A stretch of 64,000 nt of DNA, from positions 1 to 64,000 of the forward strand of contig JAGWOR010000004.1 in the NCBI GenBank assembly GCA_028870845.1. The letters run 5' to 3'. The notes under the pieces were generated by a model. That model saw only the letters and a list, made by a program, of their open reading frames with translations. It was not told the DNA's origin and did not search any database. A program made the position numbers and the translations under genes. Shown here in pieces: positions 51,588 through 60,163 of the stretch (the stretch's first letter is position 1; each line of letters begins with the position of its first letter). The DNA comes from Gammaproteobacteria bacterium. Its GTDB lineage: Bacteria > Pseudomonadota > Gammaproteobacteria > Natronospirales > REEB76.

Positions 51588-52160
51588 TCAGTGAATGCTT
51601 TGTGCCGCTTTGGATGACATCAGGTAGTCGTACAGGCTCTGGTAGTGCTGCAAGGCGCCCTGCCCGAAGATCGGGTCGATCACCGACTTGGACCGGCGGT
51701 AGACCTCCTGCCAGTCCTGGTCTTTGAGGTGCTGATCCGCCAGCGGGAACAGTTCCGACTCCTCACTGATGATGTGCTTGGCCTGTTGTGCGCAATATTC
51801 GGTGGCAACCTGCTTAAGCTCCCTGCAGGACTGGGCCTCGCCGGACTGGGCTTCGCGGATCAGGCGCAGCATGGCGATTTCCTGGTTGGCAAACCGCTTG
51901 TGCTGCTCCTTTATCTCCTCGCAGAGCCGGTTCGATGGCGGATGCAGGGCCGGCAGTCTGGCCAGGATGATTTCCTCGCAGGGGTGATGCGTGACCCCGG
52001 GGTAGTTGTGCATATAGCCGATGGCATTGTTGAGCAGCTCGAATGCCTGCAGATCATTGGTTCCCTGCAGGGTTTCCGACTGGAAGCGGATCAGCAGCAA
52101 CACGCGTTCGATGTTGCGATGCTCATCATACAGGGACTGAATTACTTCAGGACGCAACAC
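51588..52160 (-). CDS. Hemerythrin-like domain protein (paralogue 2)
   Basis: About 190 residues with diiron-ligand candidates YDEHRN, VTHHPCEE, EQHKRF and HIISEESE, and the C-terminal extension DPIFGQGALQHYQSLYDYLMSS shared with the protein at 20083. Starting at the GTG at 52160 makes the N-terminus align residue for residue with the paralogue (14 residues before the first EH), and GGTGGGA precedes it; the ORF track's TTG at 52211 is less likely. Upstream lie an FNR-like and a Fur-like site, consistent with oxygen, NO or iron control. Confidence 0.8.
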   Translation of the reverse strand: MLRPEVIQSLYDEHRNIERVLLLIRFQSETLQGTNDLQAFELLNNAIGYMHNYPGVTHHPCEEIILARLPALHPPSNRLCEEIKEQHKRFANQEIAMLRLIREAQSGEAQSCRELKQVATEYCAQQAKHIISEESELFPLADQHLKDQDWQEVYRRSKSVIDPIFGQGALQHYQSLYDYLMSSKAAQSIH

Positions 52161-52216
52161 CGATTCCCACCCGCCTGGTACCCCAAGGCAAGTTAACAGC
52201 CACGTACGCAAAGAAA

Positions 52217-52230
52217 TTGATTTAGATCAG
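52217..52230. promoter_or_regulatory. FNR/ANR-like site upstream of hemerythrin paralogue 2
   Basis: TTGATTTAGATCAG matches TTGATnnnnATCAA at 9 of 10 positions and is centred about 63 bases before the preferred hemerythrin start codon, compatible with activation from near -41. Confidence 0.4.
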
Positions 52231-52278
52231 TCAGCGGCCAGATTCCACGGATGGATGCTGCATTTGAATTTCTTACAT

Positions 52279-52297
52279 GAGAATGAATTTCATTTTC
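52279..52297. promoter_or_regulatory. Fur box-like sequence
   Basis: GAGAATGAATTTCATTTTC matches the 19-base Fur consensus GATAATGATAATCATTATC at 14 positions. It lies between the divergent hemerythrin and sortase genes in an AT-rich stretch. Iron control is plausible for the hemerythrin gene. Confidence 0.35.
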
Positions 52298-52449
52298 ATT
52301 TAAGCATTACCTGTGCCAATGCGGCCAAATATACATTTATAACGAGTTGAAATCCTTCCTTAAGTTCAAAATGAATTCTCCCGGCATTCATCACTTACCG
52401 GTAGCCCATCAAATCGACCGGGATAACCAGAGATTCAAATCGAGCGAGA

Positions 52450-52463
52450 CTGATCTGAATCAA
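52450..52463. promoter_or_regulatory. FNR/ANR-like site at the sortase gene
   Basis: CTGATCTGAATCAA matches TTGATnnnnATCAA at 9 of 10 positions. It overlaps the first possible ATG of the sortase ORF, which is one reason to prefer a downstream start. Confidence 0.33.
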
Positions 52464-53212
52464 TGTCTTACACAGGGCCGAGCATTAATATGCGGTTGGT
52501 ATCACATGGAAGCGATCCGCTCATGATTCGCCATTCCCTACGCCGCAGGTCAGCAACGATATGCTGGGTCTTAGGTATAAGTCTGCTGGCCGTGTATCTT
52601 GCGGCGCGCGTCCAAGGCGAACTGCAAAGACGACAGGCAATCTCGGCCTTCATGGCCGCAGCCTCGGCGCACAACTTTAACGCCGGCATCACCTACGAGA
52701 ATACACAGAACCTATCGCAAACCCCGCTCGGTTTTGGCGCGCCCAACGAATCTCACTGGTCCCAGGGCCGTATTCGCGCCTATCGCACAGCGACAGCGGC
52801 GGCATCCCCGGATTCCGGAGGTCCGATCGCCATACTGCAGATTCGCCGCCTGGGACTGGAAGTGCCGGTGTACGCCCAGCTCAACGAAGTCAACCTGAAC
52901 CGCGGAGCCGCCTTGATTGCGGGCACGGCGCCGCCGGACAGCGACGGCAACACGGCGATTGCCGCCCATCGCGATGGCTATTTTCGGGTACTGAAAAACC
53001 TGGTCACGGGTGACCTCATTCAGGTACAGACATTCACGCGTGTGCGCACCTACCGGGTCACGAATCTAGAAATCGTGAAACCTGACAATGTTTCAGTATT
53101 GCGCGGCACGCCAGATTCCGAGGTCACGCTGGTGACCTGTTACCCATTCTATTTTGTCGGGAGTGCGCCACTGCGCTACATCGTAAGGGCGGTGGCGGTC
53201 AATCAATCATGA
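52463..53212 (+). CDS. Sortase, class D-like
   Basis: The protein has one N-terminal membrane helix (ATICWVLGISLLAVYLAARV) and a sortase domain with all three catalytic elements: His in AAHRDGYF, Cys in TLVTCYPF (TLxTC), Arg in SAPLRYIV. ILQIRRLGLEVPVY and GTAPPDSDGNTAIAAHRD are typical of class D enzymes. It cleaves a sorting motif and transfers the protein to an acceptor. The start is uncertain: ATGs at 52463, 52490 and 52523 are in frame, and the last begins nearest the membrane helix. The next gene encodes a protein with an LPETA sorting signal. Confidence 0.85.
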   Translation: MSYTGPSINMRLVSHGSDPLMIRHSLRRRSATICWVLGISLLAVYLAARVQGELQRRQAISAFMAAASAHNFNAGITYENTQNLSQTPLGFGAPNESHWSQGRIRAYRTATAAASPDSGGPIAILQIRRLGLEVPVYAQLNEVNLNRGAALIAGTAPPDSDGNTAIAAHRDGYFRVLKNLVTGDLIQVQTFTRVRTYRVTNLEIVKPDNVSVLRGTPDSEVTLVTCYPFYFVGSAPLRYIVRAVAVNQS

Positions 53213-53266
53213 TATGGATATTTTGGTCGTCAATATGTTTTGCATAACTGCAAAAGGAGTATTGCA

Positions 53267-53911
53267 ATGAAAAGCAAGAGCATTGTTTTGAAGATGATTA
53301 CAGCGGTAGTGGCATTGGGAATTTTCATGGCCAGCGGTGCCGTGCTGGCACAGGACCAGGAAAGTACCGCCCAGAACCTGCCGCCTCCACAGATTGATAC
53401 TGCAAGTTGCGCGCAAATACAGTGGGCGCCGCAGATCGTGGCGGAATACCCACGCATGCCCCGGGCCTGCCAGGAAGTCGTAACCGCCAACGACGTGAAA
53501 TGGGTGCGGTTCGGCGCCAAGCTGGTGCGCATTACCAACAATGTCGCGCTCATGGAGATCCAGAACCCGCATGGCGGGTCGCTGGGGACTTTCCGGATCA
53601 GACCCACTGCGGCTGCAAGAATCAAGGTCGATGGAGAGGAATACAGTTATTGGCAGATACCCAAGGGCCATGTACTGAATTACTACATCCAGGAAGGGAA
53701 AGTGGGCGTGGCGACCGCACCTGGTGAGCCGGAAGCGGAGCTGGCGGTTATCGAGCCGCCGCCGGCCACGGAGGTAGCGGAAACCGAGCGTCCCCAACCT
53801 CCAGCAGCCCTGCCAGAAACCGCCGGACCGCTTCCCTGGATTGCATTGTCCGGGATTGTGCTGGTGCTGGTGGGTCTTGGATTGACACTGGGCCGCCGGC
53901 GTTCATGGTAA
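53267..53911 (+). CDS. Exported protein with LPETA cell-surface sorting signal
   Basis: The 214-residue protein starts at the ATG at 53267 (AAAAGGAG upstream). It has a signal peptide (about 1-29, AVLAQ), a globular part of about 120 residues with two cysteines near the start, a Pro/Glu-rich stalk (EPPPATEVAETERPQPPAA), and a C-terminal sorting signal. The signal is LPETAG, then a hydrophobic helix (PWIALSGIVLVLVGLGLTL), then basic GRRRSW. This is exactly the LPxT-helix-positive tail recognised by sortases. The gene follows the sortase gene by 55 bases, so it is its likely dedicated substrate. Confidence 0.83.
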   Translation: MKSKSIVLKMITAVVALGIFMASGAVLAQDQESTAQNLPPPQIDTASCAQIQWAPQIVAEYPRMPRACQEVVTANDVKWVRFGAKLVRITNNVALMEIQNPHGGSLGTFRIRPTAAARIKVDGEEYSYWQIPKGHVLNYYIQEGKVGVATAPGEPEAELAVIEPPPATEVAETERPQPPAALPETAGPLPWIALSGIVLVLVGLGLTLGRRRSW

Positions 53912-53942
53912 ACCGGCATACGTCGATGTCTGCTTGAACAGG

Positions 53943-53969
53943 CGGGGAGCGTAAAGAGTTTGCTCCCCG
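53943..53969 (+). terminator. Candidate terminator after the sortase substrate gene
   Basis: CGGGGAGC and GCTCCCCG form a perfect 8-bp stem with an 11-base loop, about 30 bases after the stop codon. The following sequence (TCTGC) is only weakly T-rich, so the call is moderate. Confidence 0.4.
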
Positions 53970-54036
53970 TCTGCTGGCAATACCTGGCACAGGACCGACT
54001 GAATCAGTACGACAACTGCAGCCAGCAGCAACCGGG

Positions 54037-54050
54037 ATGACCTGAATCAA
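54037..54050. promoter_or_regulatory. Weak FNR-like half-palindrome upstream of slyB-like gene
   Basis: ATGACCTGAATCAA has a perfect ATCAA half and an imperfect left half (8 of 10). It lies 68-81 bases before the lipoprotein gene start. Confidence 0.18.
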
Positions 54051-54117
54051 TGCCGGACTCGCAGGTGCGCGTTATTCTGAAAATATGGATTAACACCTGT
54101 CATCGGAGGATAGGGTC

Positions 54118-54573
54118 ATGAAAGTCACAGGCTTGGTTGGAACGGTTTTGGTTTTCTTACTGGCGGGTTGTGCGTCGGGCATGGGCGGCACCACTTATAG
54201 TCGCGGTGAGGCCGGCGCCGTGCAGAGCGTGCAGTACGGCACCGTGGTGTCGCTGGTTCCGGTGCGCATCGAAGGCACCAAGACCGGCATCGGCACCGCG
54301 GCCGGGGCGGTGGCGGGCGGCATCGCCGCCAGCGGCATCAGCGGCGGCAAAACCAGCGCCGTGGCCGCGGTCATCGGCGCGGTGGCCGGCGGTCTGTTGG
54401 GATCCGCCGCCGAGGAAGGCTTGACCCGCACGGACGGTGTGGAAATCGGCCTCAAGATGGACGATGGCCGCTCGATTTCCATCGTCCAGGCGCTGCAGCC
54501 CAACGAGGTATTTCGCGTGGGCGACAAGGTGCGGGTGCTGTACTCCGGCCAGAAGGCGCGCGTCACCCATTAA
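54118..54573 (+). CDS. Glycine-zipper outer-membrane lipoprotein, SlyB/Pcp-like
   Basis: The 151-residue protein has a lipobox LLAGC at residue 18. A double glycine-zipper membrane segment follows (AAGAVAGGIAASGISGGKTSAVAAVIGAVAGGLLG), then a C-terminal beta domain with DGRSISIVQ and KVRVLYSGQKARV. This is the SlyB/Rickettsia 17-kDa antigen arrangement, an outer-membrane lipoprotein supporting envelope integrity under stress. It is a single gene between the sortase locus and the hyf-like cluster. Confidence 0.85.
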   Translation: MKVTGLVGTVLVFLLAGCASGMGGTTYSRGEAGAVQSVQYGTVVSLVPVRIEGTKTGIGTAAGAVAGGIAASGISGGKTSAVAAVIGAVAGGLLGSAAEEGLTRTDGVEIGLKMDDGRSISIVQALQPNEVFRVGDKVRVLYSGQKARVTH

Positions 54574-54770
54574 TTCTTTAGACGTGAAACTCGTCATCGG
54601 GGATCGCGGCCATCACCGCTGACTTATATTATGCGGCTGCTTCCTAATCTGACCACGCTCAATAAACGACTTACGTGTTGTTTAAGTACTCACCTGTTTC
54701 AAGGTTGTGGCGCTTATTTGCCCTAGCGGGAGAAAATAAGGAATTAACCAGCCGCAATCATGTGGCGATC

Positions 54771-54992
54771 TCAGGTTGATGACTTGGGCGAGCTGGCAAC
54801 CGGGCTGTCGCTATCCTCATCTGGCCGCCAGGGTTGACCAGTATGCTGCTCAATGTAATCCCGAATCAGCTTGCGGACGACTTGTGACGGTGTCATATCC
54901 GTCTCGGCGCATAGGCTCTCGAACACCGCTTTCTTTCGAGGATCAATCAATATCGTGAGGCGGGCCGTACGGTTTTCCGGAGCCATAAGCAT
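54771..54992 (-). CDS. Ribbon-helix-helix (CopG-like) DNA-binding protein
   Basis: 73 residues. The N-terminal strand RTARLTILIDPRKKAVFESLCAETDMTPSQVVRKLIRDYIEQ is a typical ribbon-helix-helix dimer unit; the acidic Ser/Pro-rich C-terminus is probably disordered. It is transcribed divergently from hyfB across about 100 AT-rich bases, so autoregulation or control of the hyf-like operon is possible. No toxin gene accompanies it. Starts at 54992 or 54986 (both ATG) are possible. Confidence 0.7.
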   Translation of the reverse strand: MLMAPENRTARLTILIDPRKKAVFESLCAETDMTPSQVVRKLIRDYIEQHTGQPWRPDEDSDSPVASSPKSST

Positions 54993-55050
54993 GTTAATCC
55001 GATTAATATTTACATCGCTTATGATTATAACGTAATATGCGCGTCCGTTA

Positions 55051-55086
55051 AACCCGGCCCATGACTACCGGGTTGGGATTACCCGG
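55051..55086 (+). promoter_or_regulatory. Two mutually exclusive hairpins in the hyfB leader
   Basis: AACCCGG...CCGGGTT (7 bp) and CCGGGT...ACCCGG (6 bp) share the middle arm and cannot form together. They lie just before the hyfB ATG, which has no clear ribosome binding site. Confidence 0.3.
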
Positions 55087-55091
55087 TTTAC

Positions 55092-57095
55092 ATGGCCGGT
55101 ACACACACAGAGCTTCTGGGCGCAGTCGATATCGGCGCAGGCTGGCTCGCCATCGGCTTGCTGGGGCTGCTGCGCCCCCGCGGCATGGCTTGGGTTGCCC
55201 GCATTCTATTCCCCCTCGGCTCGCTGCTCGGCATTGCGCTGGCCACTGCCGGGATCCTGGCTCTTAGCCATGGCGTCGAGACCTTGATTCTGCCCTTCGG
55301 TCTGCCGGAGCTGCCCTTCCATTTGCGCCTGGATGCGCTCGCGGCGGTATTTCTAATACTCCTCGGCGCCACTGCCGCAGGCGTCTCTATTTTCGCCGCA
55401 GGCTACTTCCGCCCAGGGGAAGGCACTGCTCCCGGTCTGCTGGGCCTGCAATATCACGTGTTCCTGGCGAGCATGCTATTCGTGGTGCTCGCCGACGACG
55501 CGCTCGCTTTCATGATGGCCTGGGAGAGCATGGCACTGTCGTCGTATTTTCTGGTCACTTCCCAGCACCGCCTGCCGGAGATCCGTAAGGCCGGCTATCT
55601 ATATCTACTGGTTGCCCACTTGGGAGCCGCAGCGATCGTGCTTAGCTTCGGTGTACTGCAAGGTGGCAGCTGGCAGTTCACGTTTGAAGCCATGCGTGCC
55701 GCGCAACTGAGCCCAGTATCGGCAAGCGTGGTTTTCTTTCTGTCGCTGTTCGGCTTCGGCGCCAAAGCGGGCATCGTGCCGCTGCATGTATGGCTGCCGG
55801 AGGCGCATCCGGCTGCGCCCTCTCCGGTCTCGGCGCTCATGAGCGGGGTCATGCTAGAGATCGCGGTGTACGGCCTGCTGCGTATGAATCTGGATCTGCT
55901 GCACGGACAGGTCTGGTGGTGGGGCTTGGTCACGTTGGGATTGGGGCTGCTCACGGCGCTTTATGGGGTGCTATTTGCCGCGGTTCAAACCGATATGAAG
56001 CGGCTGCTGGCGTATTCCTCCATTGAGAACATCGGCATCATCTTTGTCGGCCTGGGGCTCACGCTCATATTCCGGGCATTTCACTTGCCGGCTTTTGCCG
56101 CGCTGGCGCTGGCCGCAACGCTTTACCACTGTCTGAATCATGCTTTCGCCAAAAGCCTGCTGTTTCTGGGAACCGGATCCGTGCTGCATGCCACCGGGGA
56201 GCGCAACCTGGGGCGTCTCGGCGGCTTGATTCACCGCATGCCCTGGGTCGCATGGCTGGCATTGGTGGGAACCCTGGCCATCGCCGGAATACCGCCGTTC
56301 AATGGTTTCGTATCGGAGTGGCTGCTATTGCAGTCCTTCCTGTTTACACCCTCCATACCCCATGAGTTCATCAATATGTTGCTGCCGCTCGGAGCTGCGG
56401 GCTTGACGCTGGCCGCCGCCTTGGCCGCCTATTTGATGGTGAAGTTTTACGGAATCATCTTTCTAGGCCAGCCGCGCGAGGCAAAACTCGCACAAGCGCA
56501 CGACTGCGGATGGCTTGAACGTATCGGTCTCCTGTGGCTGGCCGCGGGTTGCGTGCTGCTTGGCATTTTTCCCGCCCAAGTATTGGCCTTAATCAGTCAC
56601 GCAACCCTGGAGTTGCTGCATGCCACGACGGCACCACCACTTTGGCACGGATTGCTGTTTGCGCCTGTCAGCCCGGAACGCGCCGCTTATAGCCCCGCCC
56701 TGTTCTTGTTCGGCATCGCTGCCCTTGTCTGTTTGGCCATGTTTATCGTGCGGATTGCTTACCACGGCCGCATCCGCCGTGCGCATCCCTGGGGATGCGG
56801 CGGTTTTGCGTTAACGCCGAGAATGCAGGATACGAGCGAGGGTTTTGGCCAGCCCATCCGGCAGATTTTTGAACCGTTCTTCAGCATGCGCCGCGAGCTT
56901 CCGTCCCCTTTCGATGCTGCGCCGCATTATCGGGTGCAAATCGAAGACCGGCTCTGGCGCTGGCTGTATGTACCGGTTGTATCGATGGTACAGCGCATTG
57001 CGCGCGCTACGGGAGCGATCCAGCGCGGCCGCATCTCGTCTTATCTGCTTTACAGTTTTGTCACCCTGCTGGTACTGCTGATATGGGTACTGTGA
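55092..57095 (+). CDS. hyfB: Hydrogenase-4-like proton pump subunit HyfB
   Basis: A 667-residue membrane protein of the NuoL/NuoM/MrpD family with about sixteen helices. WESMALSSYFLVTSQH and KAGIVPLHVWLPEAHPAAPSPVSALMSGVMLEIAVYGLLR contain the conserved Lys/His/Glu of antiporter-like subunits. The long C-terminal soluble part (WGCGGFALTPRMQDTSEGFGQPIRQIFEPFF) is typical of HyfB/HycC rather than NuoL. It should form a proton channel. It overlaps hyfC by 13 bases. No Shine-Dalgarno sequence is seen before its ATG. Confidence 0.88.
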   Translation: MAGTHTELLGAVDIGAGWLAIGLLGLLRPRGMAWVARILFPLGSLLGIALATAGILALSHGVETLILPFGLPELPFHLRLDALAAVFLILLGATAAGVSIFAAGYFRPGEGTAPGLLGLQYHVFLASMLFVVLADDALAFMMAWESMALSSYFLVTSQHRLPEIRKAGYLYLLVAHLGAAAIVLSFGVLQGGSWQFTFEAMRAAQLSPVSASVVFFLSLFGFGAKAGIVPLHVWLPEAHPAAPSPVSALMSGVMLEIAVYGLLRMNLDLLHGQVWWWGLVTLGLGLLTALYGVLFAAVQTDMKRLLAYSSIENIGIIFVGLGLTLIFRAFHLPAFAALALAATLYHCLNHAFAKSLLFLGTGSVLHATGERNLGRLGGLIHRMPWVAWLALVGTLAIAGIPPFNGFVSEWLLLQSFLFTPSIPHEFINMLLPLGAAGLTLAAALAAYLMVKFYGIIFLGQPREAKLAQAHDCGWLERIGLLWLAAGCVLLGIFPAQVLALISHATLELLHATTAPPLWHGLLFAPVSPERAAYSPALFLFGIAALVCLAMFIVRIAYHGRIRRAHPWGCGGFALTPRMQDTSEGFGQPIRQIFEPFFSMRRELPSPFDAAPHYRVQIEDRLWRWLYVPVVSMVQRIARATGAIQRGRISSYLLYSFVTLLVLLIWVL

Positions 57096-58042
57096 CGTTA
57101 ACCGCGGTGCTGGCGCAAGGTACGGCGACCGTGATGGCGGTTCTCGCGGCGCCGCTGCTGCTCGGCTGGCTTAATCAGTGCCGCGCTTGGCTGCAAAACC
57201 GCAGCGGGCCGGGATTACTACAACCCTATCGTCAAATACGCAAGCTGTTTCACAAAGACGCCGTGATTGCGTCCAATGCCTCGCCGTTATTCCGGCTGGT
57301 TCCCTACGTGGAACTCGCATCCATGGCCCTGGCGGCCGCCATCATCCCCACGCTTTGGACGAGACTGCCTTTCGCAATCGCCGCCGACAGCATCGCGTTG
57401 GTCGGACTGTTCGCGATGTCACGGTTGTTTCTGGCGCTGGCTGCCATGGACATCGGCACTGCATTCGGTTCGCTGGGCGCCCGCCGCGAGATGCTGGTGG
57501 GGTTCCTGGCGGAGCCCGCACTGCTCATGGTGTTTTTCACCACCTCGCTGATTGCCCACAGCACCTCGCTGCCCACCATCGCCGATGGATTCGCCCACCA
57601 GCCCTTTGTGCTGTATCCGAGCCTGGCTTTTGCCTGCGTTGCCTTTCTCATGGTGCTGCTCGCGGAAAACGCCCGCATCCCGGTGGATAATCCAACAACT
57701 CACCTGGAATTGACCATGATCCACGAAGCCACGGTGCTGGAATATTCCGCCCGGCATCTGGCCCTGATCGAGTGGTCCGCGGCGCTGAAACTGTTTAATT
57801 ACGTGTGCATCGGGCTGGCGCTGTTTCTTCCCTGGGGGCTGGCGGAAAGGCCCACGGATCCCACCGGCCTGCTGCTGGCGGTACCGGCGCTGTTGCTCAA
57901 GCTCGCGGTGACGGGCTCGGGTCTTGCGCTGATCGAGACACTAAACGCCAAGATGCGCATCTTCCGCGCGCCCGAATTCCTAGCCACGGCCTTTCTGCTA
58001 GCCATGCTCGGCCTGCTGGTACGGCTGCTGCTCGGGAGTTGA
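57083..58042 (+). CDS. hyfC: Hydrogenase-4-like membrane subunit HyfC (NuoH-like)
   Basis: The 319-residue subunit has eight membrane helices and the NuoH/HycD features GPGLLQPYRQIRKLFHKD near the N-terminus and ENARIPVDNPTTHLELTMIHEA, the loop connecting the hydrophilic arm to the membrane arm. It anchors the HyfG/HyfI module. Its start lies inside the hyfB 3' end. Confidence 0.9.
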   Translation: MGTVTLTAVLAQGTATVMAVLAAPLLLGWLNQCRAWLQNRSGPGLLQPYRQIRKLFHKDAVIASNASPLFRLVPYVELASMALAAAIIPTLWTRLPFAIAADSIALVGLFAMSRLFLALAAMDIGTAFGSLGARREMLVGFLAEPALLMVFFTTSLIAHSTSLPTIADGFAHQPFVLYPSLAFACVAFLMVLLAENARIPVDNPTTHLELTMIHEATVLEYSARHLALIEWSAALKLFNYVCIGLALFLPWGLAERPTDPTGLLLAVPALLLKLAVTGSGLALIETLNAKMRIFRAPEFLATAFLLAMLGLLVRLLLGS

Positions 58043-58046
58043 TGGC

Positions 58047-58706
58047 GTGACCAACCTGCCTCTGGAGCTCATCAATACCTGCGCAGCCCTGCTGCTGCTC
58101 TTGTCATTCGCAATGTTGTCACAACGACGTGTCCTCACGCAGGTGGATCTGTACGCCGCCCAGGGATTGGTGCTGGGGGTATCGATCTTGATTACGGCCT
58201 GGAACACCCATCAGCCGCATTTGTACTATTCCGCCGGCCTGACTCTGCTGCTCAAGGTCCTGGTGCTGCCCTTTATCCTGCACCGGCTGATCCGCCGGCT
58301 GGATGCCATCTGGGAAACTGAGACGCTGCTTAACATGCCTAGCGTGCTGCTGATCGGCCTGCTGCTTGTGATGTTCGCTTTCGTCCTGGCGCAACCGATC
58401 TCGGAACTCGCCACCACGCTGACCCGCGGCACGCTCGGTATCGCACTCGCAGTCGTGATGCTGGCATTCCTGATGATGATTACGCGCCGCAAGGCCGTGA
58501 CCCAGGTAGTGGGGTTCCTGGCAATGGAAAACGGACTGCTGTTTGCCGCCGCCAGCACCACCTACGGCATGCCAATGGTGGTGGAGCTCGGCGTTGGACT
58601 GGATGTGCTGGTGGGCATGTTCATTCTGGGCATCTTCCTGTTCCACATCCGTGAACAGTTCGAAAGCCTCGACCTCTCGCACCTGGAGTCCCTCAAGGAA
58701 GACTGA
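58047..58706 (+). CDS. hyfE: Hydrogenase-4-like membrane subunit HyfE
   Basis: 219 residues with seven predicted helices and the HyfE pattern VVGFLAMENGLLFAAASTTYGMPMVVELGVGLDVLVGMFILGIF. The N-terminal part is weakly NuoK-like. A GTG at 58047 is used, four bases after the hyfC stop, since the ATG there is followed at once by a stop in its own frame. Such subunits form part of the proton pathway. Confidence 0.85.
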   Translation: MTNLPLELINTCAALLLLLSFAMLSQRRVLTQVDLYAAQGLVLGVSILITAWNTHQPHLYYSAGLTLLLKVLVLPFILHRLIRRLDAIWETETLLNMPSVLLIGLLLVMFAFVLAQPISELATTLTRGTLGIALAVVMLAFLMMITRRKAVTQVVGFLAMENGLLFAAASTTYGMPMVVELGVGLDVLVGMFILGIFLFHIREQFESLDLSHLESLKED

Positions 58707-58707
58707 A

Positions 58708-60159
58708 ATGGCGATGCTGCTGTTACTTGCAATCCCTCTGGCGGGGGCATTGTTCCTGGGCTTAACCGGTAACCGGCGCTGGGCGCCAGAGGGCAATGCC
58801 CTGATCAGTGCTGCCACCCTGGTTGCCGCCATTTGGCTCACGGGGAGTGTGGACGCAAAAGGCACTGTATTTTTTCTGGGGGGGCAATTCTTCGTGGACT
58901 CCTTCAGCGTGTTTCTGGTGGCGCTCACGGCTCTCATCGGGTTTACCACCGCACTGTTTTCGCGCTCCTACATGCGAGTGGAAGTGCAACATGCACGCAT
59001 CGGTGGCGGGCGGATGCGCCTTTACCTGGGTCTGTATCAACTATTCATCTTCACCATGCTGCTAGCGCTCACCAGCAACAACCTGGGCATTCTGTGGGTG
59101 GCCATGGAGGGGGCCACATTGGCCACCGTGCTCCTGGTTTCCCTGTACCACACGGCCGCGGGCATCGAAGCCGCATGGAAATACTTCATCTTGTGCGGCG
59201 TGGGTATCGCGCTGGCGCTGTTCGGAACTGTGCTGATGTACTTTGCCGCCAGCAAACTGCTCGGCAGCCAGGGCACCAACGCATTGCTGTGGACCCAGCT
59301 TGAGCAGGTCCGTGGCCAGCTCGACGCCAGAGTGCTGTCGCTCGCCTTCGTGTTTCTATTGGTCGGGTACGGCACCAAGGTCGGCCTCGCCCCGTTGCAC
59401 AACTGGCTGCCGGACGCGCATGCCGAAGGTCCGGCGCCGGTCTCCGCCGTGCTATCGGGTCTGCTGCTGAATGTGGCCTTGTACGCAGTAGTCCGCTGTA
59501 AGGTGCTGGTCGCGGGTGCGGCACACTCGGCACTCGCTGGCAACCTGATGATGGGTTTCGGGTTATTGACGATGACACTTGCAGCCTTTCTCTTATGGAG
59601 GCAAAAGGATATCAAGCGGTTATTTGCCTATTCGTCAGTGGAACATATGGGAATCGCCACCTTTGCTTTCGGAATGGGCGGGCCGGTGGCCAATTTCGCA
59701 GCGCTCCTGCACATGACCGTGCATTCCCTGACCAAGTCCTCGCTGTTTTTCACAGCCGGCGAAGCGGCGCAGAAAACCGGCACGCAGCTCATGGAGAAAA
59801 TCCGCAGCCTGCTCACCCTGAGTCCGTCAACCGGCTGGGCACTCATGCTCGGGACATTGGCCATCCTTGGCATGCCTCCCTTCGGCGTATTCACCAGCGA
59901 GTTCCTGATCCTGATAACCGCCGTGCGGGATCATCCCTGGTCAACCCCGTTCCTATTGCTTGCCTTGGCAGTGGCATTCAGCGCGATATTTTTCCGCGTG
60001 CAGGCCATGGTATTTGGTGAATCGCCACCGTCACAACTATCTCCCCGTTCGTCACTGGTGCCAACCTTTGTCCATCTGGGCTTGGTGCTGATGCTCGGAG
60101 TCTACATCCCTCTGCATCTTGCACAGTGGTATAACGCCGCGGCACAGCTTCTCGGTTAA
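58708..60159 (+). CDS. hyfF: Hydrogenase-4-like proton pump subunit HyfF
   Basis: The second antiporter-like subunit, 483 residues from the ATG at 58708 (one base after the hyfE stop). It shows WVAMEGATLATVLLVSLYH and GTKVGLAPLHNWLPDAHAEGPAPVSAVLSGLLLNVALYAVVR, with conserved Lys and Glu. Slightly shorter than E. coli HyfF. No HyfD is encoded, so the complex would have two rather than three antiporter-like subunits. The ORF track's start inside hyfE is rejected. Confidence 0.88.
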   Translation: MAMLLLLAIPLAGALFLGLTGNRRWAPEGNALISAATLVAAIWLTGSVDAKGTVFFLGGQFFVDSFSVFLVALTALIGFTTALFSRSYMRVEVQHARIGGGRMRLYLGLYQLFIFTMLLALTSNNLGILWVAMEGATLATVLLVSLYHTAAGIEAAWKYFILCGVGIALALFGTVLMYFAASKLLGSQGTNALLWTQLEQVRGQLDARVLSLAFVFLLVGYGTKVGLAPLHNWLPDAHAEGPAPVSAVLSGLLLNVALYAVVRCKVLVAGAAHSALAGNLMMGFGLLTMTLAAFLLWRQKDIKRLFAYSSVEHMGIATFAFGMGGPVANFAALLHMTVHSLTKSSLFFTAGEAAQKTGTQLMEKIRSLLTLSPSTGWALMLGTLAILGMPPFGVFTSEFLILITAVRDHPWSTPFLLLALAVAFSAIFFRVQAMVFGESPPSQLSPRSSLVPTFVHLGLVLMLGVYIPLHLAQWYNAAAQLLG

Positions 60160-60163
60160 CCTC

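Noticed and set aside
54771-54992. RHH protein as the antitoxin of a toxin-antitoxin pair
   Set aside because: No toxin-sized gene lies next to it in the same transcript.
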